Origin: Gammaproteobacteria bacterium
GTDB lineage: Bacteria; Pseudomonadota; Gammaproteobacteria; Arenicellales; JAOTYS01
Assembly (NCBI GenBank): GCA_029861795.1
Contig: JAOTYS010000349.1
Coordinates: 1 to 5,189 of the forward strand
Length of the DNA stretch: 5,189 bases
Direction: 5' to 3'
The translations under genes and the position numbers were made by a program. Positions within the stretch are counted from its first letter, which is position 1, and every line of letters starts with the position of its first letter. The notes beneath the pieces were generated by a model. That model searched no databases, had not been told where the DNA came from, and saw only the letters and a program-made list of their open reading frames with translations. Below, piece after piece: positions 1 to 4,810 of this stretch.

Positions 1-210
1 TTCTATCTCCACAGCATCAACTTGATAATTTGATAAAAGTGTTTTAGCCAAAGCGCCTCCTCCAAAACCAAGCATTAAAATACGGGCGTTCTTAGGCCAG
101 AAAGCAAAAAGGGGTCGGTGTCGTTTGCACCAAACTTGGCAACACCACAGCTGGAAGACGACACCGACCCCTTCCCCTGCACAGCGCGTATGTGGCGCGC
201 CTTTAGCCAT
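1..210 (-). CDS. Partial spermidine-synthase-like ORF with a replaced or disrupted N-terminus
   Basis: This ORF starts at the ATG at 208-210 and stays open for 70 codons to the left edge. Residues 41-52 (NARILMLGFGGG) and 64-69 (VDAVEI) form the glycine-rich SAM-binding motif I and the following acidic strand typical of spermidine synthases and related class I methyltransferase folds. In that family this motif normally follows a longer N-terminal beta domain; here only about 40 residues precede it. Residues 13-34 are translated from an inverted repeat and are rich in Cys and Trp, so they are unlikely to be native. The start has a very good ribosome binding site and lies 24 nt after the transporter gene, so it would be translated as the fourth gene of the operon. 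The first 100 bases are about 41% GC, lower than the neighbouring genes. It may be a chimera, a damaged gene, or a functional gene with a new start. The family call is fairly safe; intactness is not. Confidence 0.5.
   Translation of the reverse strand, partial: MAKGAPHTRCAGEGVGVVFQLWCCQVWCKRHRPLFAFWPKNARILMLGFGGGALAKTLLSNYQVDAVEIE
109..173. repeat. REP/RAYT-like inverted-repeat element
   Basis: Two perfect 16-bp arms in inverted orientation (109-124 and 158-173, AAGGGGTCGGTGTCGT and its complement) flank a 33-bp centre. The centre contains a small palindrome, CCAAACTTGG, at 130-139. The arm style, GGGGTC followed by a short variable tail, resembles the palindromic repeats mobilised by REP-associated Y1 tyrosine transposases in Pseudomonadota; that link is from memory of the class, not from a match. 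No transposase is in the window, so it would be a non-autonomous copy. It sits at a composition boundary inside an open reading frame. Confidence 0.6.
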
Positions 211-214
211 GTTT

Positions 215-223
215 CCTCCTCCT
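215..223 (-). promoter_or_regulatory. Ribosome binding site fixing the start at 210
   Basis: The minus strand reads AGGAGGAGG, AAAC, ATG. This is nearly the same signal as in front of the substrate-binding protein and the ureohydrolase. It supports 208-210 as a genuine start even though the protein after it looks rearranged. Confidence 0.7.
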
Positions 224-234
224 AAGGTTTGGTG

Positions 235-945
235 TCACACAAACAGCCCGTGCACGACCCCGACTTGGTGCATCAGCAGTAGACCCAGCACTATGGTCAC
301 TACGCCAATGGTTACATGCAGCCCGTTATGCAGCCACGTTAATGCGTTGGCGGAGTAACGCAATGGTATTGCAATAGTTGCCGATAACACGGCCATGCCG
401 ACGATTGATCCGATTCCGAACAAGCCGATGTACATCATGCCAACTAAGGGCGATTGCACTGTTTGAAGCGTAAGCAGAATCAACGCGGCCGAGCCCGCCA
501 TGCCGTGCATTAAACCGACAAAGAGCGCGCGCAAGGCGAAGCCTTTGGCATGATCGTGCCGATGGGAGTCATTGTGATGGTCGGTCGCTTTGACGTGGGA
601 ATGTGCGTGAAAGTGCGTGATGCCGTCGTCATGTTCGTGGGAATGGAAATGCACGCGTTGCTTGCTCAAGCGCCGAAGCACGTCAACACCCAATGCGACC
701 AACATTACACCCACGGCAAACTCCAGCGCATAGGCCAACCGATCGGGCACAGCCCGATCTAGCCACAAGACGATAGAGCCGAACAGAAATAAAGTAACTG
801 TATGCCCGAGCCCCCATGCCGCACCCTGCCTGGCGGTGGCGGCTACCGAACGGCTTCGGGTAGTGAGCGCGGCCACCGCCGCCAGGTGATCTGCTTCCAA
901 CGCATGTTGCATCCCGATCAGGAACCCCAACAGCAGCAGACTCAT
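235..945 (-). CDS. NicO/UreH-family nickel (or cobalt) transporter with His-rich loop
   Basis: This is a 236-residue polytopic inner-membrane protein. Residues 11-24 contain HALEADH, matching the H-X4-DH metal-recognition signature of nickel/cobalt permeases. LGHTVTL around residue 48 and GLMHGMAGSAAL around 145-152 are further conserved helices of the NicO/UreH group. A hydrophilic loop at residues 99-132 holds 13 histidines and separates the first helices from the last three (about 138-161, 167-193 and 207-225). The start codon overlaps the stop of the ureohydrolase gene in an ATGA arrangement, which indicates translational coupling. Because the upstream gene resembles a nickel-dependent hydrolase, the likely role is nickel supply to that enzyme. 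The family includes both importers (UreH-like) and exporters (RcnA-like), and a His-rich loop occurs in both, so direction and metal are inferred from context. Confidence 0.85.
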   Translation of the reverse strand: MSLLLLGFLIGMQHALEADHLAAVAALTTRSRSVAATARQGAAWGLGHTVTLFLFGSIVLWLDRAVPDRLAYALEFAVGVMLVALGVDVLRRLSKQRVHFHSHEHDDGITHFHAHSHVKATDHHNDSHRHDHAKGFALRALFVGLMHGMAGSAALILLTLQTVQSPLVGMMYIGLFGIGSIVGMAVLSATIAIPLRYSANALTWLHNGLHVTIGVVTIVLGLLLMHQVGVVHGLFV

Positions 946-2132
946 GACGGTTCACTCATGACCGCACCACGGTGGCCAAGCTTGTTCTCAACCACCATCG
1001 TACCCAAGACATCCAACATTACACGGCACGCAAGCTGTGCGGTGTTGTCGTTCACATCATAGGGCGGCGACACTTCCACCACCTCCATTCCACAAAGACC
1101 TTCGCGCGCAATCAATCGAACCATTTCGAAGGCCTCACGGGGAAGCAAGCCACCGGGTTCCGGGGTACCCGTCCCTGGTGCGAAGCCGGGATCAATGGAA
1201 TCGATGTCAAAAGACAAGAACACCGCCTTGGCGTCCTTCCATGCCAAATCCAAGGCGCGCTCGGCGGCCCCCTTGGGACCAAGCTCCTCGATGTCTGTCA
1301 TGGTGAGGACACTGCTGCCCCGCTCGCGGGCGACCTTAGAACCGGGACGGGATCCGTACCAACCCCCGATGCCCATCTGTACCAAATTCTTGGGGGGGCA
1401 GTTGGCCAACCCCACGTCGTGCATATGGCTGTGATCGTGATGCGATTGATGTCTTTCCACACTTTCGTGAGCATTGGTAGTCCAAAACCACGGTGTCGTA
1501 TGCATACGCTCATCCATGTCCATCTCTTGCATATCAATATGCCGATCGATATGGATGATTCCCACATTACCATCGATGTGCGGTGCGATACCGCGTACGT
1601 TCGGGTAACCCAGGCTGTGATCGCCGCCACAAAGTATTGGAAACGCGCCGGAGGTAAACACATGCGAAACCGCCTTGCTGACCTGGTCAAAGGTCTTCTC
1701 TATATTTCCCGGAATGACGAACACGTCGCCGCCGTCACAAAGATCGAGTTCCTCTGGAAGATCTACTCCGCCATCCACGGAATATCCGTCATAGACCGCC
1801 GAGATGCGGCGTACGGCTTGGGGTCCAAACCGGGTGCCCGGTCGGTAAGTTGTGCCGGTATCAAACGGGATACCGATAAAAGCGGCTTCGTATTCACCTA
1901 TCTTGCGAATGTCTTCGCAATACGGCGCCTTCATAAAGGTATTTATCCCGGCGAATGCGGGTTGATGTCCCCGGCTAAACAATGAGATGGTGCGATCATT
2001 GATGGAGTCGGCGGCTTCCAGTCCTAGCTCCAGCGTTCGTTGTATCTCCTCTTCCTGTTTGGTTTGAGAGATACGCTCGAGTCGCCCAAGGTTTCTATTA
2101 CCGCGGAATTCTCCTGTCTTTGGATCCGGCAT
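942..2132 (-). CDS. gdmH: Ureohydrolase, probable nickel-dependent guanidine hydrolase
   Basis: This 396-residue protein belongs to the arginase/agmatinase superfamily, whose members hydrolyse guanidino groups with a two-metal centre. All six expected ligands are present: His172 in GGDH, Asp196, His198 and Asp200 in DRHID, and Asp309 and Asp311 in SFDIDSID. Agmatinases and arginases normally have DAHxD; the DRH variant, the N-terminal extension ending in FAGINTFMKAPY (60-71), DERMHTTPWFW (207-217), NLVQMGIGGW (249-258) and CGMEVVEVSPPYD (347-359) are, as I recall the family, those of cyanobacterial and bacterial guanidine hydrolases (GdmH), which form urea and ammonia and need Ni2+. An unusual His-rich insert lies at 222-239. 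An AGGAGGAG site 4 nt before the ATG fixes the start. The stop overlaps the nickel transporter start. Many databases would call it agmatinase (SpeB); that activity, or another guanidino substrate, is possible. Confidence 0.85.
   Translation of the reverse strand: MPDPKTGEFRGNRNLGRLERISQTKQEEEIQRTLELGLEAADSINDRTISLFSRGHQPAFAGINTFMKAPYCEDIRKIGEYEAAFIGIPFDTGTTYRPGTRFGPQAVRRISAVYDGYSVDGGVDLPEELDLCDGGDVFVIPGNIEKTFDQVSKAVSHVFTSGAFPILCGGDHSLGYPNVRGIAPHIDGNVGIIHIDRHIDMQEMDMDERMHTTPWFWTTNAHESVERHQSHHDHSHMHDVGLANCPPKNLVQMGIGGWYGSRPGSKVARERGSSVLTMTDIEELGPKGAAERALDLAWKDAKAVFLSFDIDSIDPGFAPGTGTPEPGGLLPREAFEMVRLIAREGLCGMEVVEVSPPYDVNDNTAQLACRVMLDVLGTMVVENKLGHRGAVMSEPS
1416..1469 (-). other. His-rich insertion within the ureohydrolase
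   Basis: Residues 222-239 of the ureohydrolase contain seven histidines (222, 228, 231, 232, 234, 236, 238) mixed with Asp, Glu and Ser. They lie between the HTTPWFWTTN segment and the CPPKNLVQ segment, which in family members I remember are separated by only a few residues without this His cluster. It follows the DRHID metal ligands by about 20 residues, so it could be a surface loop near the active-site mouth. Confidence 0.7.
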
Positions 2133-2136
2133 GAAT

Positions 2137-2144
2137 CTCCTCCT
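2137..2144 (-). promoter_or_regulatory. Ribosome binding site of the ureohydrolase gene
   Basis: The minus strand reads AGGAGGAG, ATTC, ATG. It is a near-perfect anti-Shine-Dalgarno match and selects the ATG at 2130-2132 as the start. Confidence 0.8.
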
Positions 2145-2215
2145 GTTGCTTTAGCATGCTGTCGCTTTTCGAGCTAAATAGCCCACCAACAAAACCTTCC
2201 TTAAACATACGGCAG

Positions 2216-2241
2216 CCTCTGACCCTTTGCTGGGTCAGAGG
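2216..2241 (-). other. Intercistronic hairpin between binding-protein and ureohydrolase genes
   Basis: A perfect 10-bp stem, CCTCTGACCC paired with GGGTCAGAGG, has a 6-nt loop and starts 26 nt after the binding-protein stop codon. No T-run follows on the minus strand, so a strong intrinsic terminator is unlikely. Such hairpins between a solute-binding-protein gene and the next gene often stabilise the upstream message against 3' decay or partly attenuate readthrough. The arm also loosely resembles GGGTCAGAG-type REP repeats. Confidence 0.6.
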
Positions 2242-2267
2242 TGTGATCGATGGTCGTTAAGCGACGC

Positions 2268-3431
2268 TCACTCGCCGACACGCCCTATCCATTTATTGGA
2301 GTTGTACTGATCTCCATAACCCTCACTGAAAAGTACCTCGAGGATGCTGGTATCTAACCCCTTCTCCGCGGATGCGGCGGTGTCGATCACGCCTGCTTCC
2401 TGGTACACACTGCCAAATAGATCCCAAGTGCCACCGAGATATCCTGCGGCGCAATCTGGTTCGCCGCCGAATAGCTCCTCACCCCAACCACTTGGCTCGG
2501 CAGGCGGTTGACGAGCACCTTCCGGAATACTTGCGCAAACCGGCTTTCCATTGCCTAAACCAAACGCTCCAAGATTCTGATCTAGCGTAAGCATAATGGC
2601 GCCGTACTGAGTCAGCTTGACATCCTCTATAGGCCAGTCGAGTCCCTTAGCGATGATCTCGTTACCCTCATCGGGGTTTTCCTTCCACCAGTTCACCGCC
2701 TCAAACCACGCCCTTAACAACTCTTTCGCAACCTCTGGTTTGGCCTTGAGCCAGTCTTCGTTGCATGCGATGGACTCAGAGATTAGCCCCCGCTCCCAAG
2801 TCCGATCAGTGAGGCTGGTTTTCAGTACATGCGAACCATCTCGCTCGAGTGACTGCTTTGAGAACGGAATGTAGTTCACGTCGATGTCTAGCGCGCCGCT
2901 AACGAATGCGGCTGCACTTTCCTGCGGCAGCATGATCTTGTGAGAAAGTTGATCAAATTCGATACCCGCTTTCTTTAGCGTCAACAGCATCCACATATGA
3001 TTGAGGAACGCGTAGTCAGCGCCAAAACTCTTACCGGAGAATTCTTCAACGCTGCCAATCCCCTCCGACACCACCATCTCATCCAGTCCATACGACATTG
3101 CCGGAATTGTTACGACCTTGAGCGGCACGTCAGCGGCTCGTGCCACCACCACAGAATCCAGGGTATTCAAAATGCACTGGACCGTGCCGCTCGACACGGC
3201 TGCATTTTTTGCAGTGATGTCTTCGATAAGCTGAATCTCAAGCTCAATATCCTTGGCTAACCCCTTCTCCTTCACGATATACCACGGTGCGTACGGCGAA
3301 AAAGAAATAATGGCAATGTTTACCTTTTCTGCCGCTAGCGCTGTCGTCCCTATGACAAACTGCACGATAAAGGCGGTGAATCCGATTGCGGTCATTGCCA
3401 GCGATCGTAATGTTACAAGTCTAAGTGTCAT
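2268..3431 (-). CDS. NitT/TauT-type ABC transporter substrate-binding protein, probable guanidine-cluster binding protein
   Basis: This 387-residue protein has a signal peptide: basic MTLRLVTLR, a hydrophobic stretch to about residue 30, and a probable cleavage site in ALAAEK (31-36), placing it in the periplasm. The mature part begins VNIAIISFSPYAPWYIVKEKG, the opening of the NMT1/THI5-like fold used for nitrate, taurine, thiamine precursors and related solutes. Lobe segments include SSGTVQCILNTLDSVVVARA (80-99) and SGKSFGADYAFLNHMW (132-147). Cys299 and Cys327 could form a disulfide in the C-terminal part. A start 30 nt further upstream exists, but an AGGAGGAGA ribosome site just before 3431 favours the shorter form. 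It is the first gene of the operon, ahead of the ureohydrolase. Relatives of this transporter type are known near guanidine and urea-carboxylase genes, so guanidine is the likeliest ligand, by inference. No permease or ATPase gene follows it. Confidence 0.85.
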   Translation of the reverse strand: MTLRLVTLRSLAMTAIGFTAFIVQFVIGTTALAAEKVNIAIISFSPYAPWYIVKEKGLAKDIELEIQLIEDITAKNAAVSSGTVQCILNTLDSVVVARAADVPLKVVTIPAMSYGLDEMVVSEGIGSVEEFSGKSFGADYAFLNHMWMLLTLKKAGIEFDQLSHKIMLPQESAAAFVSGALDIDVNYIPFSKQSLERDGSHVLKTSLTDRTWERGLISESIACNEDWLKAKPEVAKELLRAWFEAVNWWKENPDEGNEIIAKGLDWPIEDVKLTQYGAIMLTLDQNLGAFGLGNGKPVCASIPEGARQPPAEPSGWGEELFGGEPDCAAGYLGGTWDLFGSVYQEAGVIDTAASAEKGLDTSILEVLFSEGYGDQYNSNKWIGRVGE

Positions 3432-3435
3432 GGTT

Positions 3436-3444
3436 TCTCCTCCT
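3436..3444 (-). promoter_or_regulatory. Ribosome binding site deciding the binding-protein start
   Basis: The minus strand reads AGGAGGAGA, AACC, ATG. It selects the ATG at 3429-3431 over the in-frame ATG at 3459-3461. The shorter form also gives a normal signal peptide N-terminus. Confidence 0.8.
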
Positions 3445-3490
3445 GCGGTGATAAACCTCATATAACCTCTTACGTCGTATTAACACCTAT

Positions 3491-3519
3491 GCTTTGCGGG
3501 CAAAGCGTCCTCTCTTTGC
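3491..3519 (-). promoter_or_regulatory. Overlapping, mutually exclusive leader hairpins
   Basis: On the minus strand GCAAAG (3519-3514), GCTTTGC (3506-3500) and GCAAAGC (3497-3491) follow one another. The middle segment can pair with the left copy (6 bp, 8-nt loop) or with the right copy (6 bp, CCCG loop), but not both. They lie 60-88 nt before the binding-protein start codon, in the transcribed leader if the candidate promoter is right. This geometry is typical of attenuators or small switches, but no ligand class was recognised. Confidence 0.4.
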
Positions 3520-3542
3520 TTCCTGGCCCGGATAACGAGACA

Positions 3543-3559
3543 GAATCATTTGATGATTC
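3543..3559. promoter_or_regulatory. Operator-like palindrome overlapping the candidate promoter
   Basis: GAATCAT TTG ATGATTC is a perfect 7-bp dyad around 3 nt. It covers the candidate -10 element of the minus-strand operon, where a repressor would act. It has no T-run, so it is not an obvious terminator. Confidence 0.45.
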
Positions 3560-3573
3560 AATGCCCCTGACAA
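3545..3573 (-). promoter_or_regulatory. Candidate sigma-70-type promoter of the operon
   Basis: On the minus strand TTGTCA (3573-3568, five of six -35 matches) is 17 nt from AATGAT (3550-3545, four of six -10 matches). Transcription would begin near 3538, giving a leader of roughly 105 nt. The -10 match is weak; position and overlap with a palindrome are the main support. Confidence 0.3.
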
Positions 3574-3642
3574 GATGGATCGAAGAAAACTCCCTAATCC
3601 TTAGTATCAGACATTAACAGAATTAATGGAAAGAGACGGCCA

Positions 3643-3661
3643 AGCTTATTCCAAATAAGCT
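3643..3661. promoter_or_regulatory. Second perfect palindrome in the operon leader
   Basis: AGCTTATT CCA AATAAGCT is a perfect 8-bp dyad around 3 nt, about 100 bp upstream of the GAATCAT dyad and of the same architecture but different sequence. It could bind a regulator or be the terminator stem of the former upstream regulator gene, although no strong T-run flanks it. Confidence 0.4.
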
Positions 3662-3789
3662 GATTGGACTACTACTGATCTTTTTGGTGTTGCGTTAGCC
3701 GCTCAAAGCCCCTCCGGCAAACGTAGCGACGCCAGATTGCGTGGCGCCTTTGGGGTTGTGATGACACTATGTCCATACGGGGTCCTTCG

Positions 3790-4076
3790 TTAGCGGGTCT
3801 GAGCGGCCATAGCCTTCCCATTGCCACCTCCGACACCGCAGTGCGTCAGGGAGGAACAGATCCCGTTCACGAGAGTGCTTTCAATATGTTCCGAAACCCC
3901 TGCAAGCCGTTCTCCAAGATCATATTGCAATCGATATCTCGTCAATTCATCTGGCTTGCTTTCTCAACATGTTCAGAGCGGGTTTGTGCTTTGCTGATGC
4001 CGCCGGCCTGCGCAATCTGATCAAAGACATTGAGTAGGTTCCAATCCAGGTCCCGTGTAAACTTGCCTGTCGTCAC
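3790..4076 (-). pseudogene. Frame-broken LysR-type transcriptional regulator fragment
   Basis: From a GTG at 4076-4074, with GAGGTGG just upstream, the minus strand encodes 44 residues. Residues 9-30 (DLDWNLLNVF, then DQIAQAGGISKA) match the first helices of a LysR-type DNA-binding domain. The frame then drifts and stops at 3942-3944. The shifted frame from about 3990 reads KPALNMLRKQA, resembling the recognition helix QPAVSxxLxxLE of the family. A third frame, roughly 3945 to 3790, reads a YDLGERLAGVSEHIE stretch like the end of the LysR N-terminal domain, LTxxGExL. So the N-terminal third is spread over three frames with several shifts and no effector-binding domain follows. It starts 40 bp from the divergent GNAT gene, the usual LysR arrangement, and lies upstream of the guanidine-type operon in the same direction, so it may once have controlled either. 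The N-terminal match is good; the later pieces are tentative. Confidence 0.55.
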
Positions 4077-4116
4077 TGTGCCACCTCAGTTTTGTTCCCA
4101 GCAGTCGGAGACACCA

Positions 4117-4611
4117 ATGATAACGCGCAAATGGCTACCGGATAACTTCGTCGTTCCCGAGGTGTTGGAAACCGACAAATTTCGGTTGCGTATGTTAACC
4201 GTCCATGACCTGATCAAGGACTACGATGCAGTCATGTCTAGCGTCGATCACTTACAAGGCGTATTTGGACCCGGAGATAGCTGGCCCAGAGAACTAACCT
4301 TAGAAAAAGATCTAGTTGATCTAGGTTGGCACCAGTGCGAATTCCAAAATCGATCTTCCTTTGCGTACACCGTCATGAGTCTTGACGAAGCCATATGCTT
4401 GGGTTGTGTGTACATCTATCCGTCTAACAAACTCGAATATGAAGCGGAGGTGTATATGTGGGTGCGCGCATCCGAGGCGCCATCCGGACTAGACACCGAA
4501 TTGTTTCGCACCACCAAGGATTGGATCACTTCTGAATGGCCGATGAAAAAAGTGGCATACCCCATTCGCGAAATCGATTGGAGCGCCTGGGAATCAATAC
4601 CTGAGAAGTAG
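4117..4611 (+). CDS. GNAT-like N-acetyltransferase
   Basis: This is a 164-residue soluble protein. The segments FRLRMLTVHDLIKDYDAVMSS (22-42), FAYTVMSLDEAICLGCVYIYP (82-102) and the following acidic stretch with EVYMWVRAS (111-119) match the beta-strand layout of a small GNAT-family group, in which an aromatic/hydrophobic strand precedes the CoA-binding region. I do not see the classic Q/RxxGxG/A acetyl-CoA loop, so the fold is supported better than the activity. The substrate is unknown. An in-frame ATG at 4030 would add 29 residues of low-quality sequence overlapping the LysR fragment; the ATG at 4117 has GGAG seven bases upstream and is preferred. It is divergent from the LysR remnant and followed by a 199-bp gap. 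There is no obvious metabolic link to the guanidine-type operon. Confidence 0.65.
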   Translation: MITRKWLPDNFVVPEVLETDKFRLRMLTVHDLIKDYDAVMSSVDHLQGVFGPGDSWPRELTLEKDLVDLGWHQCEFQNRSSFAYTVMSLDEAICLGCVYIYPSNKLEYEAEVYMWVRASEAPSGLDTELFRTTKDWITSEWPMKKVAYPIREIDWSAWESIPEK

Positions 4612-4810
4612 ACTAAGGAAATTCGATCAGCTGGTTCCCCACCAGACGCCCGCAACGCTGTGGGCCGGCCGATTCCTGGACTACCTGGAACTTTTGCTGT
4701 AAAAATGGCCAGGCAACTAATTAACTGATTAGTCAAATTAAGACAGCCCCAAAAACGATCTGTCTGGAGAAGATCGATTTAACTATTGAGACGACTCAAG
4801 GCGACGCACC
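4612..4810 (+). other. Spacer and leader before the glutamine synthetase gene
   Basis: This gap holds several dyads: CTGGT/ACCAG at 4631-4645, CTAAT/ATTAG at 4717-4732, AGACAG/CTGTCT at 4741-4765 and TTGAG/CTCAA at 4786-4799. None is followed by a T-run, so no clear terminator for the GNAT gene is seen. The GNAT reading frame stays open after its stop codon until 4728. No convincing sigma-70 or sigma-54 promoter stands out. Confidence 0.5.
4786..4799 (+). promoter_or_regulatory. ACGA-loop hairpin just before the glutamine synthetase start
   Basis: TTGAG, ACGA, CTCAA forms a 5-bp stem closed by G-C around an ACGA tetraloop, ending 11 nt before the ATG. Hairpins with ACGR loops in pairs define the guanidine-II (mini-ykkC) riboswitch. 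Only one well-formed hairpin is seen; an upstream ACGA (4755-4758) lies in the loop of the AGACAG/CTGTCT dyad and is not itself stem-closed. It could be coincidence. Confidence 0.3.

Larger units (their letters stand above)
3432..3789. other. Non-coding leader and promoter region of the minus-strand operon
   Basis: No convincing coding sequence is present in either strand. The stretch carries a candidate minus-strand promoter, two perfect dyads (3543-3559 and 3643-3661), overlapping hairpins at 3491-3519 and a weak stem CGCCA/TGGCG at 3730-3746. I looked for the conserved cores of the guanidine riboswitch classes on the minus strand and did not find them by eye. Confidence 0.6.

Noticed and set aside
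972..1985. A 337-codon plus-strand open frame opposite the ureohydrolase.
   Set aside because: It is antisense to a gene with all catalytic motifs intact, resembles no family I know, and long antisense frames are a common by-product of codon bias.
2216..2241. Rho-independent terminator after the binding-protein gene.
   Set aside because: The stem is strong but no T-run follows, and the next operon gene starts soon after on the same strand.
3640..3660. Sigma-54-like promoter (TGG, 10 nt, GC) on the minus strand.
   Set aside because: Spacing is right but most other consensus positions fail, and the match is created by the palindrome at 3643-3661.
3432..3789. A guanidine-I (ykkC) riboswitch expected before a guanidine operon.
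   Set aside because: The conserved core segments, such as the GGTCCGAGAG-type and AAAAGCCCGGGAGA-type strings, are not present on the minus strand; a covariance search would be needed to exclude a divergent form.
3769..4020. An 83-codon plus-strand frame before the GNAT gene.
   Set aside because: No ribosome site or recognisable domain, and the opposite strand carries the LysR-like remnant, which explains the region better.
4416..4736. A 106-codon minus-strand frame over the end of the GNAT gene.
   Set aside because: It is antisense to the GNAT coding sequence and has no domain or ribosome site.
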